Both the position numbers and the translations under genes were made by a program. From JBFWWP01 sp050246115 (GTDB lineage: Bacteria > Planctomycetota > UBA8108 > UBA1146 > JAJFFE01), in NCBI GenBank assembly GCA_050246115.1, contig JBFWWP010000006.1, forward strand, positions 127,472 to 191,471: a DNA stretch of 64,000 bases. The letters are read 5' to 3'. Shown one piece after another: positions 53,177 through 62,245 of the stretch; the stretch's first letter is position 1, and each line of letters opens with the position of its first letter. The notes below the pieces were generated by a model. That model worked only from the letters and a program-made list of their open reading frames with translations. It was not told where the DNA came from and searched no databases.

Positions 53177-53584
53177 ATGACTCCGGAGAACGACCCGACC
53201 ACGGTGATTCGCCTGCAGGCGAGCCAGTATCCCGAGGTCGACGAGGGAACGGCCTGTACCCAGAGTTCCTTCAAGACCGGCAAGAAGGCGTTTCTCTTCA
53301 TCGGCGAGCAGGGCGGACGCTACAAGGCGATGTTCAAACTCGAGGATTCGATTCCACAGGCCACCGAACTCGCAGCGAAAGAACCGGACAACTACGAAGT
53401 CGGATCTCCGTGGGTAACGGCACGGTTCACGGCGGAGAAGCCGCTGCCCAAGCGAATCTGGAAGAAGTGGCTCGATGAGAGTTACGAGCTGAGCCGGCCA
53501 AACACGCCGCCATCGAAGAAGGCGCCGAAGACGACGAAGAAGACGACAAAGAAGGCCAGCAAGAAGGCCAGCAAGAAGACGTAG
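53177..53584 (+). CDS. MmcQ/YjbR-family protein with lysine-rich tail
   Basis: 135 aa; ATG 53177 follows AAAGGA at six bases. Residues about 20-105 match the small MmcQ/YjbR DNA-binding-like fold (SSFKTGKKAFLFIGEQGG, AAKEPDNYEVGSPWVTARF, WLDESYEL). The last 25 residues are a basic low-complexity tail (KKAPKTTKKTTKK-type repeats) like that of histone-H1-like proteins, which favours a nucleic-acid-binding role. That role is inference. Confidence 0.75.
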   Translation: MTPENDPTTVIRLQASQYPEVDEGTACTQSSFKTGKKAFLFIGEQGGRYKAMFKLEDSIPQATELAAKEPDNYEVGSPWVTARFTAEKPLPKRIWKKWLDESYELSRPNTPPSKKAPKTTKKTTKKASKKASKKT

Positions 53585-53604
53585 GCTCCCGCGCAGGAGC
53601 AAGC

Positions 53605-54384
53605 TCAGCGCCCGTCCTTGCGCAGCACGTAGATCACGTCTTGTGTCGCCGAGTCGACTCCGACTGGGTCCTCGTAACGGAAGTCATAGGTCGCGATGAG
53701 CCGCAGCTGCGAAACCGAGCGCAAGGTCGCCTGCATCTGGCGCGCGGTATAGGTTCGCAGGGTGATCGATCCGTCCAATTGGAAGCGACGCTTGCCGGAG
53801 TGAACGTCGAGCGCGACTCCAATGTGCTCACGCCGCGTCACTCGGTTCAGGGTCTGCGTCCACACCCGGGTCTCGACCTTCAGTCCGCCGCGGGCACCGA
53901 CCCACGACTCCGTCTCGAGCCGCTGCCCTTTCGTGGGGACCAAGTGCAACCCGGCCACGTACAGCCCGCCGGGACGCAAGGCGCGCGCCGCACTCGCGAG
54001 ATGGCTCCGGGCGGCGTCCTCCGTCAACAGATGACGGAAACTGTTGTTCGTGACCAGCACGACATCGACCGCGGGGGCGGGCTCGAGCGCGGTCATGTCG
54101 CCGACGACGGCTGGACCGCGCTGGCCGTTCCTCCGAAAGCGAGCGTTGCAGTAGTCGACAGCGTCCCGGTCGAGATCCACGCCGCGGACTCGTAGGCCCG
54201 CGCGAGCGAGAAGAAGCAGCAAGCGCCCGGTTCCGCACGCCGGTTCGAGCAGGCGCTGCACCGGTCGACTCGCGTGCTGCTCGAAGCACCTGAGGAAGAA
54301 GCGACACTCCTCCGCCTGACCCTGGCTCCACGCCAGGTCGTAGTACTCCGGACAGCTGTAGGGGTGCTTCTCGGGAGGGGTCAT
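53605..54384 (-). CDS. class I SAM-dependent methyltransferase
   Basis: 259 aa starting MTPPEKHPYSCPEYYDLAW. Motif I RLLEPACGTGRLLLLLARAG, the acidic residue in VRGVDLDRDAVDYC, VVGDMTALEPAPAVDVVLVTNNSFRHL and ARALRPGGLYVAGLHLVP. The C-terminal beta region (KVETRVWTQTLNRVTRREHI, ITLRTYTARQM) is typical of the group with an inserted substrate domain. The longer open frame upstream is not coding-like. Substrate unknown. Confidence 0.85.
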   Translation of the reverse strand: MTPPEKHPYSCPEYYDLAWSQGQAEECRFFLRCFEQHASRPVQRLLEPACGTGRLLLLLARAGLRVRGVDLDRDAVDYCNARFRRNGQRGPAVVGDMTALEPAPAVDVVLVTNNSFRHLLTEDAARSHLASAARALRPGGLYVAGLHLVPTKGQRLETESWVGARGGLKVETRVWTQTLNRVTRREHIGVALDVHSGKRRFQLDGSITLRTYTARQMQATLRSVSQLRLIATYDFRYEDPVGVDSATQDVIYVLRKDGR

Positions 54385-54722
54385 CCTGTGCCGATCTGCC
54401 GCCCGAGTCCGCGCTCGACGTCCACTCGATGGGGTTTGCATAGCGTGCCCAGCCCAGCGTCCACGATCCCTGCTTCCCCTCTTCTTCCCCGCCCTACGCA
54501 CCAACGCGACGCAACCGCACGAGCCCATGCCCTTCCGCACGTCCCGGCGCGCCCCGGGAGCGGGGACAGCGTGTCCGCATCCGGCTTCGTGCCACGGAGC
54601 CTCCGCATGCCACCCGGGTCCCACGCCCACCACCACCGTGGCGCGGTAGTCGCATCCACTTCGCGCCATGCGCGAACTAGAGTTGCTTGTGAATGCGCCT
54701 GATTTGAGGCTAGATTCCGCTC
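54385..54722. other. 338-base divergent gap
   Basis: Holds the aroC promoter at 54687-54716 and presumably the promoter of the leftward methyltransferase, which I cannot identify. No gene was found. Confidence 0.55.
54687..54716 (+). promoter_or_regulatory. probable aroC promoter giving a near-leaderless mRNA
   Basis: TTGTGA (54687-54692), 18 bases, TAGATT (54711-54716). The ATG of aroC begins seven bases after the -10 box and no Shine-Dalgarno is visible, so transcription would begin at or next to the start codon. Confidence 0.45.
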
Positions 54723-55868
54723 ATGAGCAACACCTTCGGTGAGTTCTTCCGTGTGACGACGTGGGGTGAGTCCCATGGTCCAGGCATTGGTGTGGTCATC
54801 GATGGATTGCCGCCGGGCGTACCGATCGCGATCGACGAGATCGCAGCGGCTCTGCGGCGGCGCCGGCCGGGCGCGCCGCTCACGTCGCCGCGTGCGGAGC
54901 CCGATGCGCCAGAGATTCTGTCGGGGGTGTTCGAGGGGAGGTCGCTCGGGACTCCGCTGGCGATCTGGATCGCCAGTCACGACGCACGTCCCGCGGACTA
55001 CGCGGCGCTGCGCGAGGTCTACCGGCCTGGGCACGCCGATTTCACGAGCGACGCCCGTTATGGACACCGCGACTATCGCGGCGGAGGTCGTGCGAGCGCG
55101 CGCGAAACGGCGGCACGGGTTGCGGCCGGGGCGGTGGCGCTGGCGGTGTTGCGCTCTGACGACGCGGGGCGCGACGTCGAGATCGTGGGTTGGGTGGAGG
55201 CGGTCGCCGATCTGCGCGCGACGATCGACCCTGGGGTCGTGACGACTGCCGGGGTCGACGCTTCGCTCGTGCGTTGTCCCGATCCGGCGATGAGTCCGCG
55301 CATGATCGAACGCATCGCTGCGGCCCGGGAGGCCGGTGATAGCGTGGGCGGTTGGGTCGGCGTCGTCGCTCGCGGTGTTCCAGCGGGTTGGGGAGATCCC
55401 GTCTTCGGCAAGGTGAAGGCCTTGCTGGGTGCTGCCTACCTGTCGATCCCGGCCGCGGTCGCGGTCGAGATCGGCGACGGCATAGCGGCCACGATTCGCA
55501 CCGGCAGCGAGAACAACGACGGCTTCACGACGGACTCGGCCGGTCGCGTGAGCCCCGGTACGAACCGAGCGGGTGGCATCCAGGGCGGAATCACGACGGG
55601 GGCCCCGCTGTGGGCGCGGGTCGGCTTCAAACCAACGTCCACGATTCGGCGACCGCAAGCGACCGTCGATCGCGCCGGGAAGCCGGTCGAGCTCGCGGCC
55701 GCGGGTCGCCATGATCCGTGTGTATTGCCCCGCGCGGTGCCCGTGGTCGAGGCCATGACCGCGCTCGTTCTCGCGGACCGTATGCTCGCGCGCCGCGCTG
55801 CGCCCCCCGCGTCGGCGCACGGGCCGCCGTCGCACCCATTCTTCGACGACCGTACCGAGGGCTCGTGA
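54723..55868 (+). CDS. aroC: chorismate synthase
   Basis: A 381-aa FMN-dependent enzyme making chorismate from EPSP, the last common step of aromatic amino-acid synthesis. Motifs: FRVTTWGESHGPGIGVVIDG at the N-terminus, GHRDYRGGGRASARETAARV, ENNDGFTTDSAGRV, NRAGGIQGGITTG and RHDPCVLPRAVPVVEAM. All three family signatures are seen. The next gene starts 27 bases after its stop with its own strong ribosome site. Confidence 0.96.
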   Translation: MSNTFGEFFRVTTWGESHGPGIGVVIDGLPPGVPIAIDEIAAALRRRRPGAPLTSPRAEPDAPEILSGVFEGRSLGTPLAIWIASHDARPADYAALREVYRPGHADFTSDARYGHRDYRGGGRASARETAARVAAGAVALAVLRSDDAGRDVEIVGWVEAVADLRATIDPGVVTTAGVDASLVRCPDPAMSPRMIERIAAAREAGDSVGGWVGVVARGVPAGWGDPVFGKVKALLGAAYLSIPAAVAVEIGDGIAATIRTGSENNDGFTTDSAGRVSPGTNRAGGIQGGITTGAPLWARVGFKPTSTIRRPQATVDRAGKPVELAAAGRHDPCVLPRAVPVVEAMTALVLADRMLARRAAPPASAHGPPSHPFFDDRTEGS

Positions 55869-55895
55869 GACGCGCCCTTCTAGGGAGGTGGAGTC

Positions 55896-56483
55896 ATGGC
55901 TTGGATTCGACAGGTCTCCGAGGAGGACGCGGACGGCTCGCTCGCGCAGATCTACGACGCCGCGCGCCGCCGTGCCGGGCGCGTCTTCAACATCTTGCGG
56001 GTGATGTCCTTGCGGCCTCGCTCGCTAGGAACCTTCATGCGCTTCTACACGGACCTCATGCAGAGCGCCGATTCGCCGCTGTCGCGCGCGGAGCGTGAAC
56101 TGCTGGCCACCGTGACGTCCCAGGTCAACGGGTGTTTCTACTGAACTCACTCTCACGGGGAGGATCTCCGTGTAGCGAGTGGTGACGATCGGTTGGCCGA
56201 CGGCGCGCTGCGCGGTTGGGCTACGGTTGCGCCGCATCTGAGCGATCGCGAGCGCCGCTTGTGCGCCTTTGCCGAGAAGCTCACCCGTGAGCCAGCCGGC
56301 ATGACCCCTGCGGACCTCGACCGCTTGCGCGAAGTCGGCTTGGCGGACGAGGCGATTCTCGAAGCGGTCCATGTGGTTGGCTACTTCAATCACATCAATC
56401 GCGTGGCGGATGCGCTCGGCGTGGATCCCGAGGACTTCATGCCGAAGGAGCGTACGCGGCCGGCTCCCGATCCGTCCGCTTGA
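55896..56483 (+). CDS. AhpD-like peroxidase-related protein, candidate selenoprotein (CxxU)
   Basis: 195 aa if UGA 56142-56144 is selenocysteine 83. ATG 55896 follows AGGGAGGTG. The first part (FNILRVMSLRPRSLGTFMRFYTDLM, LSRAERELLATVTSQVNG) and the second (RERRLCAFAEKLTREPAGMTPADLDRLREVGL, VGYFNHINRVADALGVDPED) together make one complete carboxymuconolactone-decarboxylase/AhpD-type protein. The active site reads CFY-U-THSHG, matching CxxCxxxH with the second Cys replaced. A hairpin follows the UGA. The family reduces peroxides or disulfides using the CxxC/CxxU pair. Read as two genes, neither half would be a complete domain. Confidence 0.8.
56142..56172 (+). promoter_or_regulatory. UGA codon and SECIS-like hairpin, AhpD-like gene
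   Basis: UGA at 56142-56144. CACGGGGA (56154-56161) pairs with TCTCCGTG (56165-56172), one G-U pair, loop GGA at 56162. The loop begins 17 bases after the UGA. Confidence 0.65.
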
Positions 56484-56799
56484 AGGCACTTGCGGACCGC
56501 TTGTCCGCGGCGCCCGCACCGCACGGGGTCCCGGGACGTCGCGTCTGCCGCTACCGCAATCCCCTAGCCCTACGCACCCAGTTCGGGCGCAACGAACGCG
56601 GTCGGCTGCCATCCGACCCGCCCATGCGCCCTGGAAGTAGTCCGCGCCCCGGCGCGTCGGTGCTTGCCGGAGCCCTCGCTGGGGTTTACGCTTCTGGCAG
56701 CACAGAGTCGTCCCTTGCGCCCCGCGCTCCCGCGCCGCTCCTTCGTGCTGCGCGGTCCGTCGTCGGGTCGGTCGGCAAAACGAGGTCGAGGAGCCGAGC
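56484..56799. other. 316-base gap without a recognisable gene
   Basis: Short frames here lack family resemblance. The right end holds the GAGGTCGAGGAG ribosome site of the next gene. Confidence 0.5.
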
Positions 56800-58404
56800 A
56801 TGCCCGAGTCCGTCGCCCAACCTGTACTCACGCGCTTGCTCGCCCGAGCGTTGCGCCGCCAGCGTGCCCTGACGCTGCTTGCTTGGGCGGTCTGGGGGCT
56901 CTGCGCCTCCGGCACCGTTGGACTCCTGCTCGTGGTCTACCATCGACTGTTGGCCCCGGCCTGGGGACTCGAGCCAACCCTACTCGGGGTGCTCGTGGCT
57001 GGACCGGTCATCGGCGCGCTCGCTTCGCTTGTCCTTCAGCGACTCCGACCCATCCACGCGGCGATCGAGCTCGAGCGGCACTATCGATTGCAAGAGCGTT
57101 TCAGCTCGGCGTTGCTACTCCAAGACGGCATCTCACGCGAGGCGCGCGAGGCCCTGACGCACGACGTCGAGGCGCACTCCCAAGGCGTCGACCTTCGCCG
57201 CGCCCTGCCGTTGCGGCGGCCGCGCGGGAGCTTTGCCGCCGCTGCCGCTTGGTTGATCGTGGCTGTGACCTACTTCGCGTTGCCGACGCTCGACTTGCTC
57301 GCGGCCGGCGAGGACCGGGCGCGCAACGAGGAGCAGGCGCGCAAGGTCGAGACTCGCCAGAAGGAACTGGAGAAGCGTCTTGCTCGGTTGAGTGAGATTG
57401 CGAAGAAGGAGCCCATTTCGCCCGAGACCCGCGAGTTGCTCGAGAAGCTCGAGGCTCGCAAGCACGAGCCCGTGGCCCCGCAGTCTCCGGATCGCCAGAA
57501 GAAGGAAGCGCTCGCCGAATTGCGGCAAATGCGAGAAGACGTCAAGGGGCGCCAGGAAGCCATCGAGAAGCAGATCGCGGGCCTCGAACGGCTGACGGAG
57601 AAGGTCAAGGACGCAGCCACCCCTCCCCAGACCGAGGCCGTGAAGAAGCTCGAAGAGGCGCTCGAGAACGGCGACCTGAAAGCGGCTTCCGCATTGCTCG
57701 CGGAGCTCGGAGAGCAACTTTCTCGAGCCGGCGCGCTCGATTCGAAGGCGGCAGCCGAACTCGGAGCCGACCTCGGGCAGCTCATGAAGAAGCTCGGGGA
57801 GACCGGCCTGGACATCGAGACGCTGGAGAAGCTGTCGCAGCTCGACGCGTCGGACCTGGCCAAGTTGGGCGCTGGCGCAGGAGATCTGGCGGCAAAACTG
57901 AGCGAGCTCGAACGTTTGATGCGAGAGAAGGACTTGATCGACAAGGCCGGCGCCGAGATCGAGTTCACCGAGGAGGAACTCGCATCGTTGCCGAAGGAGT
58001 GGCCGGACGACGGCGAGATCTGCCAGGACTGCGCCAAGAAGAAGGGCGCCGGGGGTTGACAGGGCGGCGCTGGTGGCTGCGGTCGCAGCCTCACCGAAGT
58101 GTGGGCTCAGGGTAACGGTAAAGGGGTGGGGGCACGCGGAAAGGGCGGCGCCCGCCCTCCCGAGGCGCCTCCGGGAGAGACGTCGGAACATGCGGAGCGG
58201 CTGCAGGGGCAGCGCCATCAGGGCAAGATGATCGGTAGCTTTCTCGAGCAAGGCATGCCCCCGACCGGTGAGGCCCGTGTGGAGCTGCAAAACCTCATCA
58301 TCTCCGGTACGCGCTACGCCGAGCAGTCGCTCGAGCGCGAGCGGATTCCCGCCGAACTCAAGGAAATCCCCAAGCAGTACTTCGAGAAGATCCTGCCGCA
58401 GTGA
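56800..58404 (+). CDS. coiled-coil membrane protein with internal UGA, candidate selenoprotein
   Basis: 534 aa if UGA 58057-58059 (codon 420) is decoded. Two membrane spans at about residues 25-80 and a third near residue 150 (AAAAAWLIVAVTYFALPTL) are followed by about 250 residues of charged coiled coil (KVETRQKELEKRLARLSEI, LRQMREDVKGRQEAIEKQ). A Cys/Gly-rich patch comes next, CQDCAKKKGAGG-U-QGGAGGC. The same frame continues into a conserved-looking C-terminal domain (QGKMIGSFLEQGMPP, GTRYAEQSLERERIPAELK). The last four bases overlap the next gene as GTGA. If UGA is a stop, the second part would be an orphan frame without a good start. It is the first gene of a three-gene operon with the NHL and VWA genes. 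Confidence 0.65.
58057..58095 (+). promoter_or_regulatory. UGA codon and SECIS-like hairpin, coiled-coil gene
   Basis: UGA at 58057-58059. GGCTGC-GGTC-GCAGCC (58075-58090) has a GGUC loop starting 21 bases after the UGA; outer pairs GGT (58072-58074) with ACC (58093-58095) flank a two-base bulge UC. The same GGUC loop occurs in the TlpA-like gene. Confidence 0.55.
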
Positions 58405-59354
58405 AGACGGTTGCTTCGGCGTGGGGGTTGCGCTTGCACTGGGGGCGCATCGTCGCCCTGCTGCTGCTGTTGTCGACCGGTTGTGGACCGAGCGACGGTG
58501 CGCGTCGCGCCCACGCGGTGAGAGTGATCGGCTTCGCGGGGCGCGGCGACGGTGCCCTGTACCAGCCCCGCGGCGTCGAAGCCCTGTCCGACGGGGGTTG
58601 TCTGGTCATCGATCGCAGCGGCCGTATCCAACGCTTCGACGAACGGGCTGGGTTTGTCGGGAGTTGGTGGTTGCCCGAGTGGGCGGAGGGGCAACCGATC
58701 GACTTGTGCCTGACCCCCTGGGGAAGCGTACTCGTGGCCGATACGCACTACGCGCGCGTTCTCGAGTATGACCTCGGGGGGCACGAGCTCAGGCGGCTGG
58801 GGATGGGCGCGGGGCTTGGACTCGTGCGCGGCGTGACGGTTGGTCTCGATGGAACGATTTTCGTCGTCGATTACGGAGAGTTCGATCGCGTGCACCGTTT
58901 CGATCGCAGTGGCGCGCACCAGGGCACCTTCGGTGCCACCGGCGATGGGCCCGGTGAGTTCTTGCGGCCGGAGGGGATCGCCACGGGAGCCGACGGCGAT
59001 GTCTACGTCGTCGACTGCGGCAACCACCGCGTTCAGCGCTTCACGCCGCAGGGGGTGTTCGTGGCGGCCTTCGGAGCCGCAGGCGCTGAGCCGGGGCAGT
59101 TTCTGTTTCCGTTCGACGTGGCCACCGGCTCGGGGGGCTGCCTCTATGTGGTCGACTATCGTGGCGCACGGGTACAGTGCTTCTCTCCGGAAGGCGCCCT
59201 GCTCGGGTGGGTGGGCGGGGCGGGTACCGAACCCGGCGAGTTCGCCACGCCGCGAGGAGTGGCCGTGCGACCCGACCCCGCGGGGGATGTGATCTTCGTC
59301 GCCGATACCAACAACCACCGCGTCCAGCGCTTTCGTTGGGAGCCGAGGCCGTGA
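58401..59354 (+). CDS. NHL-repeat lipoprotein
   Basis: 317 aa. GTG 58401 overlaps the previous stop by four bases. Lipoprotein signal with lipobox LSTGC near residue 28. The rest is a six-bladed NHL-type beta-propeller with repeats such as EGIATGADGDVYVVDCGNHRVQRF, FDVATGSGGCLYVVDYRGARVQCF and RGVAVRPDPAGDVIFVADTNNHRVQRF in sequence. Probably attached to a membrane on the non-cytoplasmic side, where NHL propellers bind protein, peptidoglycan or nucleic acid partners. It is the middle gene of the operon. Confidence 0.85.
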   Translation: MKTVASAWGLRLHWGRIVALLLLLSTGCGPSDGARRAHAVRVIGFAGRGDGALYQPRGVEALSDGGCLVIDRSGRIQRFDERAGFVGSWWLPEWAEGQPIDLCLTPWGSVLVADTHYARVLEYDLGGHELRRLGMGAGLGLVRGVTVGLDGTIFVVDYGEFDRVHRFDRSGAHQGTFGATGDGPGEFLRPEGIATGADGDVYVVDCGNHRVQRFTPQGVFVAAFGAAGAEPGQFLFPFDVATGSGGCLYVVDYRGARVQCFSPEGALLGWVGGAGTEPGEFATPRGVAVRPDPAGDVIFVADTNNHRVQRFRWEPRP

Positions 59355-62245
59355 GCGAGTGGATCCCCATCGAGTTCGGCCGCCCGTGGTGGCTACTGGG
59401 GTTGGTTGTCGCGCTGGTGCTCACGGTCGTGATCGCGCGCAACAGCTTGGCGGGGCAATCGCGCGTGCGCGCACGCATGAGCCTTGGGCTCCGCGTGCTC
59501 GTGGTCGTGCTCTTGGGATTGATCCTCGCGGACCTCCGGTTGACACTGCGCGGGAAGGGCCTCACGGTGCTCTTCCTGCTCGACCTCTCCGAATCGGTGC
59601 CGCGGGCGGCCAGCGACGACTTGCTCAATGCGCTCGTGGCCATGGCCCGGGAGCGCCCGGCCGACCAGCGCGTGGGTCTCATCGTTTTCGGTCGCGACGC
59701 GAGCGTCGAGCGCGAACCGTCCTCGCAGCTCGGGCAACCCCACGTGCAGTCAGTGATCGACCGTGACGGTACCGACATCGCGGCTGCGCTCCGGCTCGCG
59801 CACGCGACGTTCGTGAGTTCCGCGGGCGACGGCCCCGGTCGCGCGCGCCGGATCGTGTTGATCTCGGATGGCAACGCCAACCGCGGCGACGCTCTGCTGG
59901 AGGCCCGCAACCTGGCGACTGCCGACACGGTGATCGACGTGCTCCCCCTCGACTACCGCTACGACGAAGAGGTCATGGTCGATAGTCTGATCGCGCCCAC
60001 GGAAGCGCACCACGACGAACCCTACAGGGTCACCGCCATCGTCGACTCGCTGGTGGCGACCCAGGGGAAGATCCTGCTCTACGAGAACGGTCAGCTGGTC
60101 GAGACCCGAGAAATCGAGATCCCGATCGGGAAGTCGCGCGTCGACTTTCAGCGGACCAACACGGACGAATCGCGGTACACGTACGAGGTGCGCTTGTTCC
60201 CAGAGCGTGACACGGTGGCCAAGAACAACGTTGGCTATGGAGCCACCCTGATCGGCGGCCGCGCGCGCGTCCTCATGATCTGCGGAACGTCTCGAGCACT
60301 CCTCGTCGACGCGCTGCAGTCCGCGGGCTTGTACGTCGAGATCGTCGCGCCGGACGAGATCCCCGGGCGGGCCGAGGACTACTTCTTGTACGATGCGATC
60401 GTGTTGGTCGACGTCCCCGCCTTCCACTTGGGCAATGACCGGATGCGGTTGTTGCACGGCGTCGTGAAGAACCTCGGGGTGGGGTTCGTCGGCGTGGGAG
60501 GGCCCGACGCGTTCGGAGCCGGCGGGTACCGCGACACCCCGATCGAGCAACTCCTTCCCGTCGAGATGGACGTCCGCAACCGCAAGTCCATCCCGAACGG
60601 CGCGCTGGCGATGGTCCTCCACACGTGCGAGTTTCCCCAAGGCAACATGTGGGCCAAACGGATCGCCCGCATCGCCGTCGATGCGCTCACCCCCGATGAC
60701 TACGTCGGAGTGCTGGTTTGGACGGGCATGGGGAGCGACCTGTGGGGGGTACCCTTCGGCTTGGCGACGGACAAGGCCGCCATCGGTAACCGCATTGCAT
60801 CCCTGCAACCCAATGACATGCCGGACTTCAGCCCGTCCATGCGACTCGGGCTCGCGGCGCTCCAGACGGCGCCGGCGGTCCAGAAGCACATGCTGATCAT
60901 CTCCGACGGCGACCCCGCTGCGCCGTCCGCGCAGACCATTCAGGCTTTCATCGACAGCAGAATCAGCGTGAGCTGCGTTTGCATCAACCCGCACACCGGG
61001 CAAGACACGGGCCAGATGAAGCGGATCGCCCAAGACACGGGCGGGCGCTACTACCGGGTGGAAGGCCCTGCCGAGTTGCCCCAGATCTTCGCCCGCGAGG
61101 CGCTGCAGGTGCGGCGTAATCTCATCACCGAAGAGACCTTCGTGCCTCGGATTGCGGCGAGTCACCCGGTGTTGATGGGCGTCGCCGAGGAGGGGTTGCC
61201 GCCGCTCCATGGCTACGTGATCACGACGTCGAAGGCCCTCGCCGAGACCGTGCTGGTGAGCCACCAAGATGATCCCATCCTCAGCACTTGGCGGTACGGC
61301 CTGGCCAAGACCGCGGCCTTCACCTCGGACGCCACCGGCCGCTGGGCGCGTGATTGGATCGGCTGGCCAGGGTTTGGCACCTTCTGGGCGCAACTCGTTC
61401 GCAGCGTATCCAAGCGGGGGGCCGGTGACCTGTTCCGAGTGCAGCGGTCGATCGAAGGCGAACGCGGGCGCATCACCCTCGACGCCATCGACCCCGACGG
61501 ACGCTTCGTCGACGGTCTCGGCTTCGAAGGCCGCGTGCTCGACCCGCAGTTCGACGAGCAGGAGGTGACTTTCCAACAGACCGGTCCCGGGCGCTACGAG
61601 GCCGACTTTCTCGCGACCCGTGCCGGCAGCTACTTACTGTCGGCGACCTATCGCGGCCCCGATCAGCTCATGGGGAGTCTGCACGCCGCGGTGAACGTCT
61701 CGTACTCACCCGAGTTTCGCGAGTTGAAGGCGAGCCCGGACAAGTTGCTCGCCCTGGCCGAGGTGACGGGAGGTCGGGTGCTGGGGCCGTCGGACGATCC
61801 CTTTGACACGAAGACCCTGAACGCGCGCTCCGAGCGCCGTCCTCTGTGGGAATCCCTGGTCCCCTACGCGCTGCTCTTCTTCTTCCTGGACATCGTCTTG
61901 CGTCGCGTGATGTGGAGCCTGGCGCCGCTGCGCAAGCTGGTCGCCACATTGACGGGACGCGCGAGCCGTGCGCCGGTGAGCCGGTCCGAGACTCTGGGGG
62001 CCCTTCTCGTGAAGCGCGAAGAAGTCCGAACGTCGCAGCCGGTCGCCCGCAAGTTGGAGTTGCCAGCGGAGCCGAAGGCTCGGGTGAAGGCTGCTTCCCC
62101 GTCGCCGCCGGCCGAGCCCTCACCCCCGGAGCCCACACCACCCGAGCCTCCTGCGAAGGAGAAGTCCGCGAACGAGAGCTTCACCGATCGACTGCTGCGA
62201 GCGAAGCGGGCGGCGCAGGACGAGCGTGACCGGCGGGGAACCTGA
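59351..62245 (+). CDS. large VWA-domain membrane protein with GATase1-like domain
   Basis: 964 aa. GTG 59351 overlaps the previous stop (GTGA). Two N-terminal membrane spans (WWLLGLVVALVLTVVIA, LRVLVVVLLGLILADL) are followed by a VWA domain (VLFLLDLSESVPRAAS as MIDAS DxSxS, DGTDIAAAL, IVLISDGNANRGD). A glutamine-amidotransferase-like region comes next (ARVLMICGTSRALLVDALQ, GFVGVGGPDAFGAGGY), then a second VWA-like part (MLIISDGDPAAPSA). Another membrane span follows near residue 838 (LVPYALLFFFLDIVLRRV), and a Pro/Glu/Ala-rich charged tail. This matches BatA/CoxE-like membrane VWA proteins of Planctomycetota. The metal site suggests protein binding or assembly. Confidence 0.85.
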   Translation: MSEWIPIEFGRPWWLLGLVVALVLTVVIARNSLAGQSRVRARMSLGLRVLVVVLLGLILADLRLTLRGKGLTVLFLLDLSESVPRAASDDLLNALVAMARERPADQRVGLIVFGRDASVEREPSSQLGQPHVQSVIDRDGTDIAAALRLAHATFVSSAGDGPGRARRIVLISDGNANRGDALLEARNLATADTVIDVLPLDYRYDEEVMVDSLIAPTEAHHDEPYRVTAIVDSLVATQGKILLYENGQLVETREIEIPIGKSRVDFQRTNTDESRYTYEVRLFPERDTVAKNNVGYGATLIGGRARVLMICGTSRALLVDALQSAGLYVEIVAPDEIPGRAEDYFLYDAIVLVDVPAFHLGNDRMRLLHGVVKNLGVGFVGVGGPDAFGAGGYRDTPIEQLLPVEMDVRNRKSIPNGALAMVLHTCEFPQGNMWAKRIARIAVDALTPDDYVGVLVWTGMGSDLWGVPFGLATDKAAIGNRIASLQPNDMPDFSPSMRLGLAALQTAPAVQKHMLIISDGDPAAPSAQTIQAFIDSRISVSCVCINPHTGQDTGQMKRIAQDTGGRYYRVEGPAELPQIFAREALQVRRNLITEETFVPRIAASHPVLMGVAEEGLPPLHGYVITTSKALAETVLVSHQDDPILSTWRYGLAKTAAFTSDATGRWARDWIGWPGFGTFWAQLVRSVSKRGAGDLFRVQRSIEGERGRITLDAIDPDGRFVDGLGFEGRVLDPQFDEQEVTFQQTGPGRYEADFLATRAGSYLLSATYRGPDQLMGSLHAAVNVSYSPEFRELKASPDKLLALAEVTGGRVLGPSDDPFDTKTLNARSERRPLWESLVPYALLFFFLDIVLRRVMWSLAPLRKLVATLTGRASRAPVSRSETLGALLVKREEVRTSQPVARKLELPAEPKARVKAASPSPPAEPSPPEPTPPEPPAKEKSANESFTDRLLRAKRAAQDERDRRGT

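Noticed and set aside
50713..58404. UGA reassigned to an amino acid throughout (code 4 or 25)
   Set aside because: msrAB, the PhoX-like gene, mutL, aroC and others end at UGA exactly at family-typical lengths, so only site-specific recoding is plausible.
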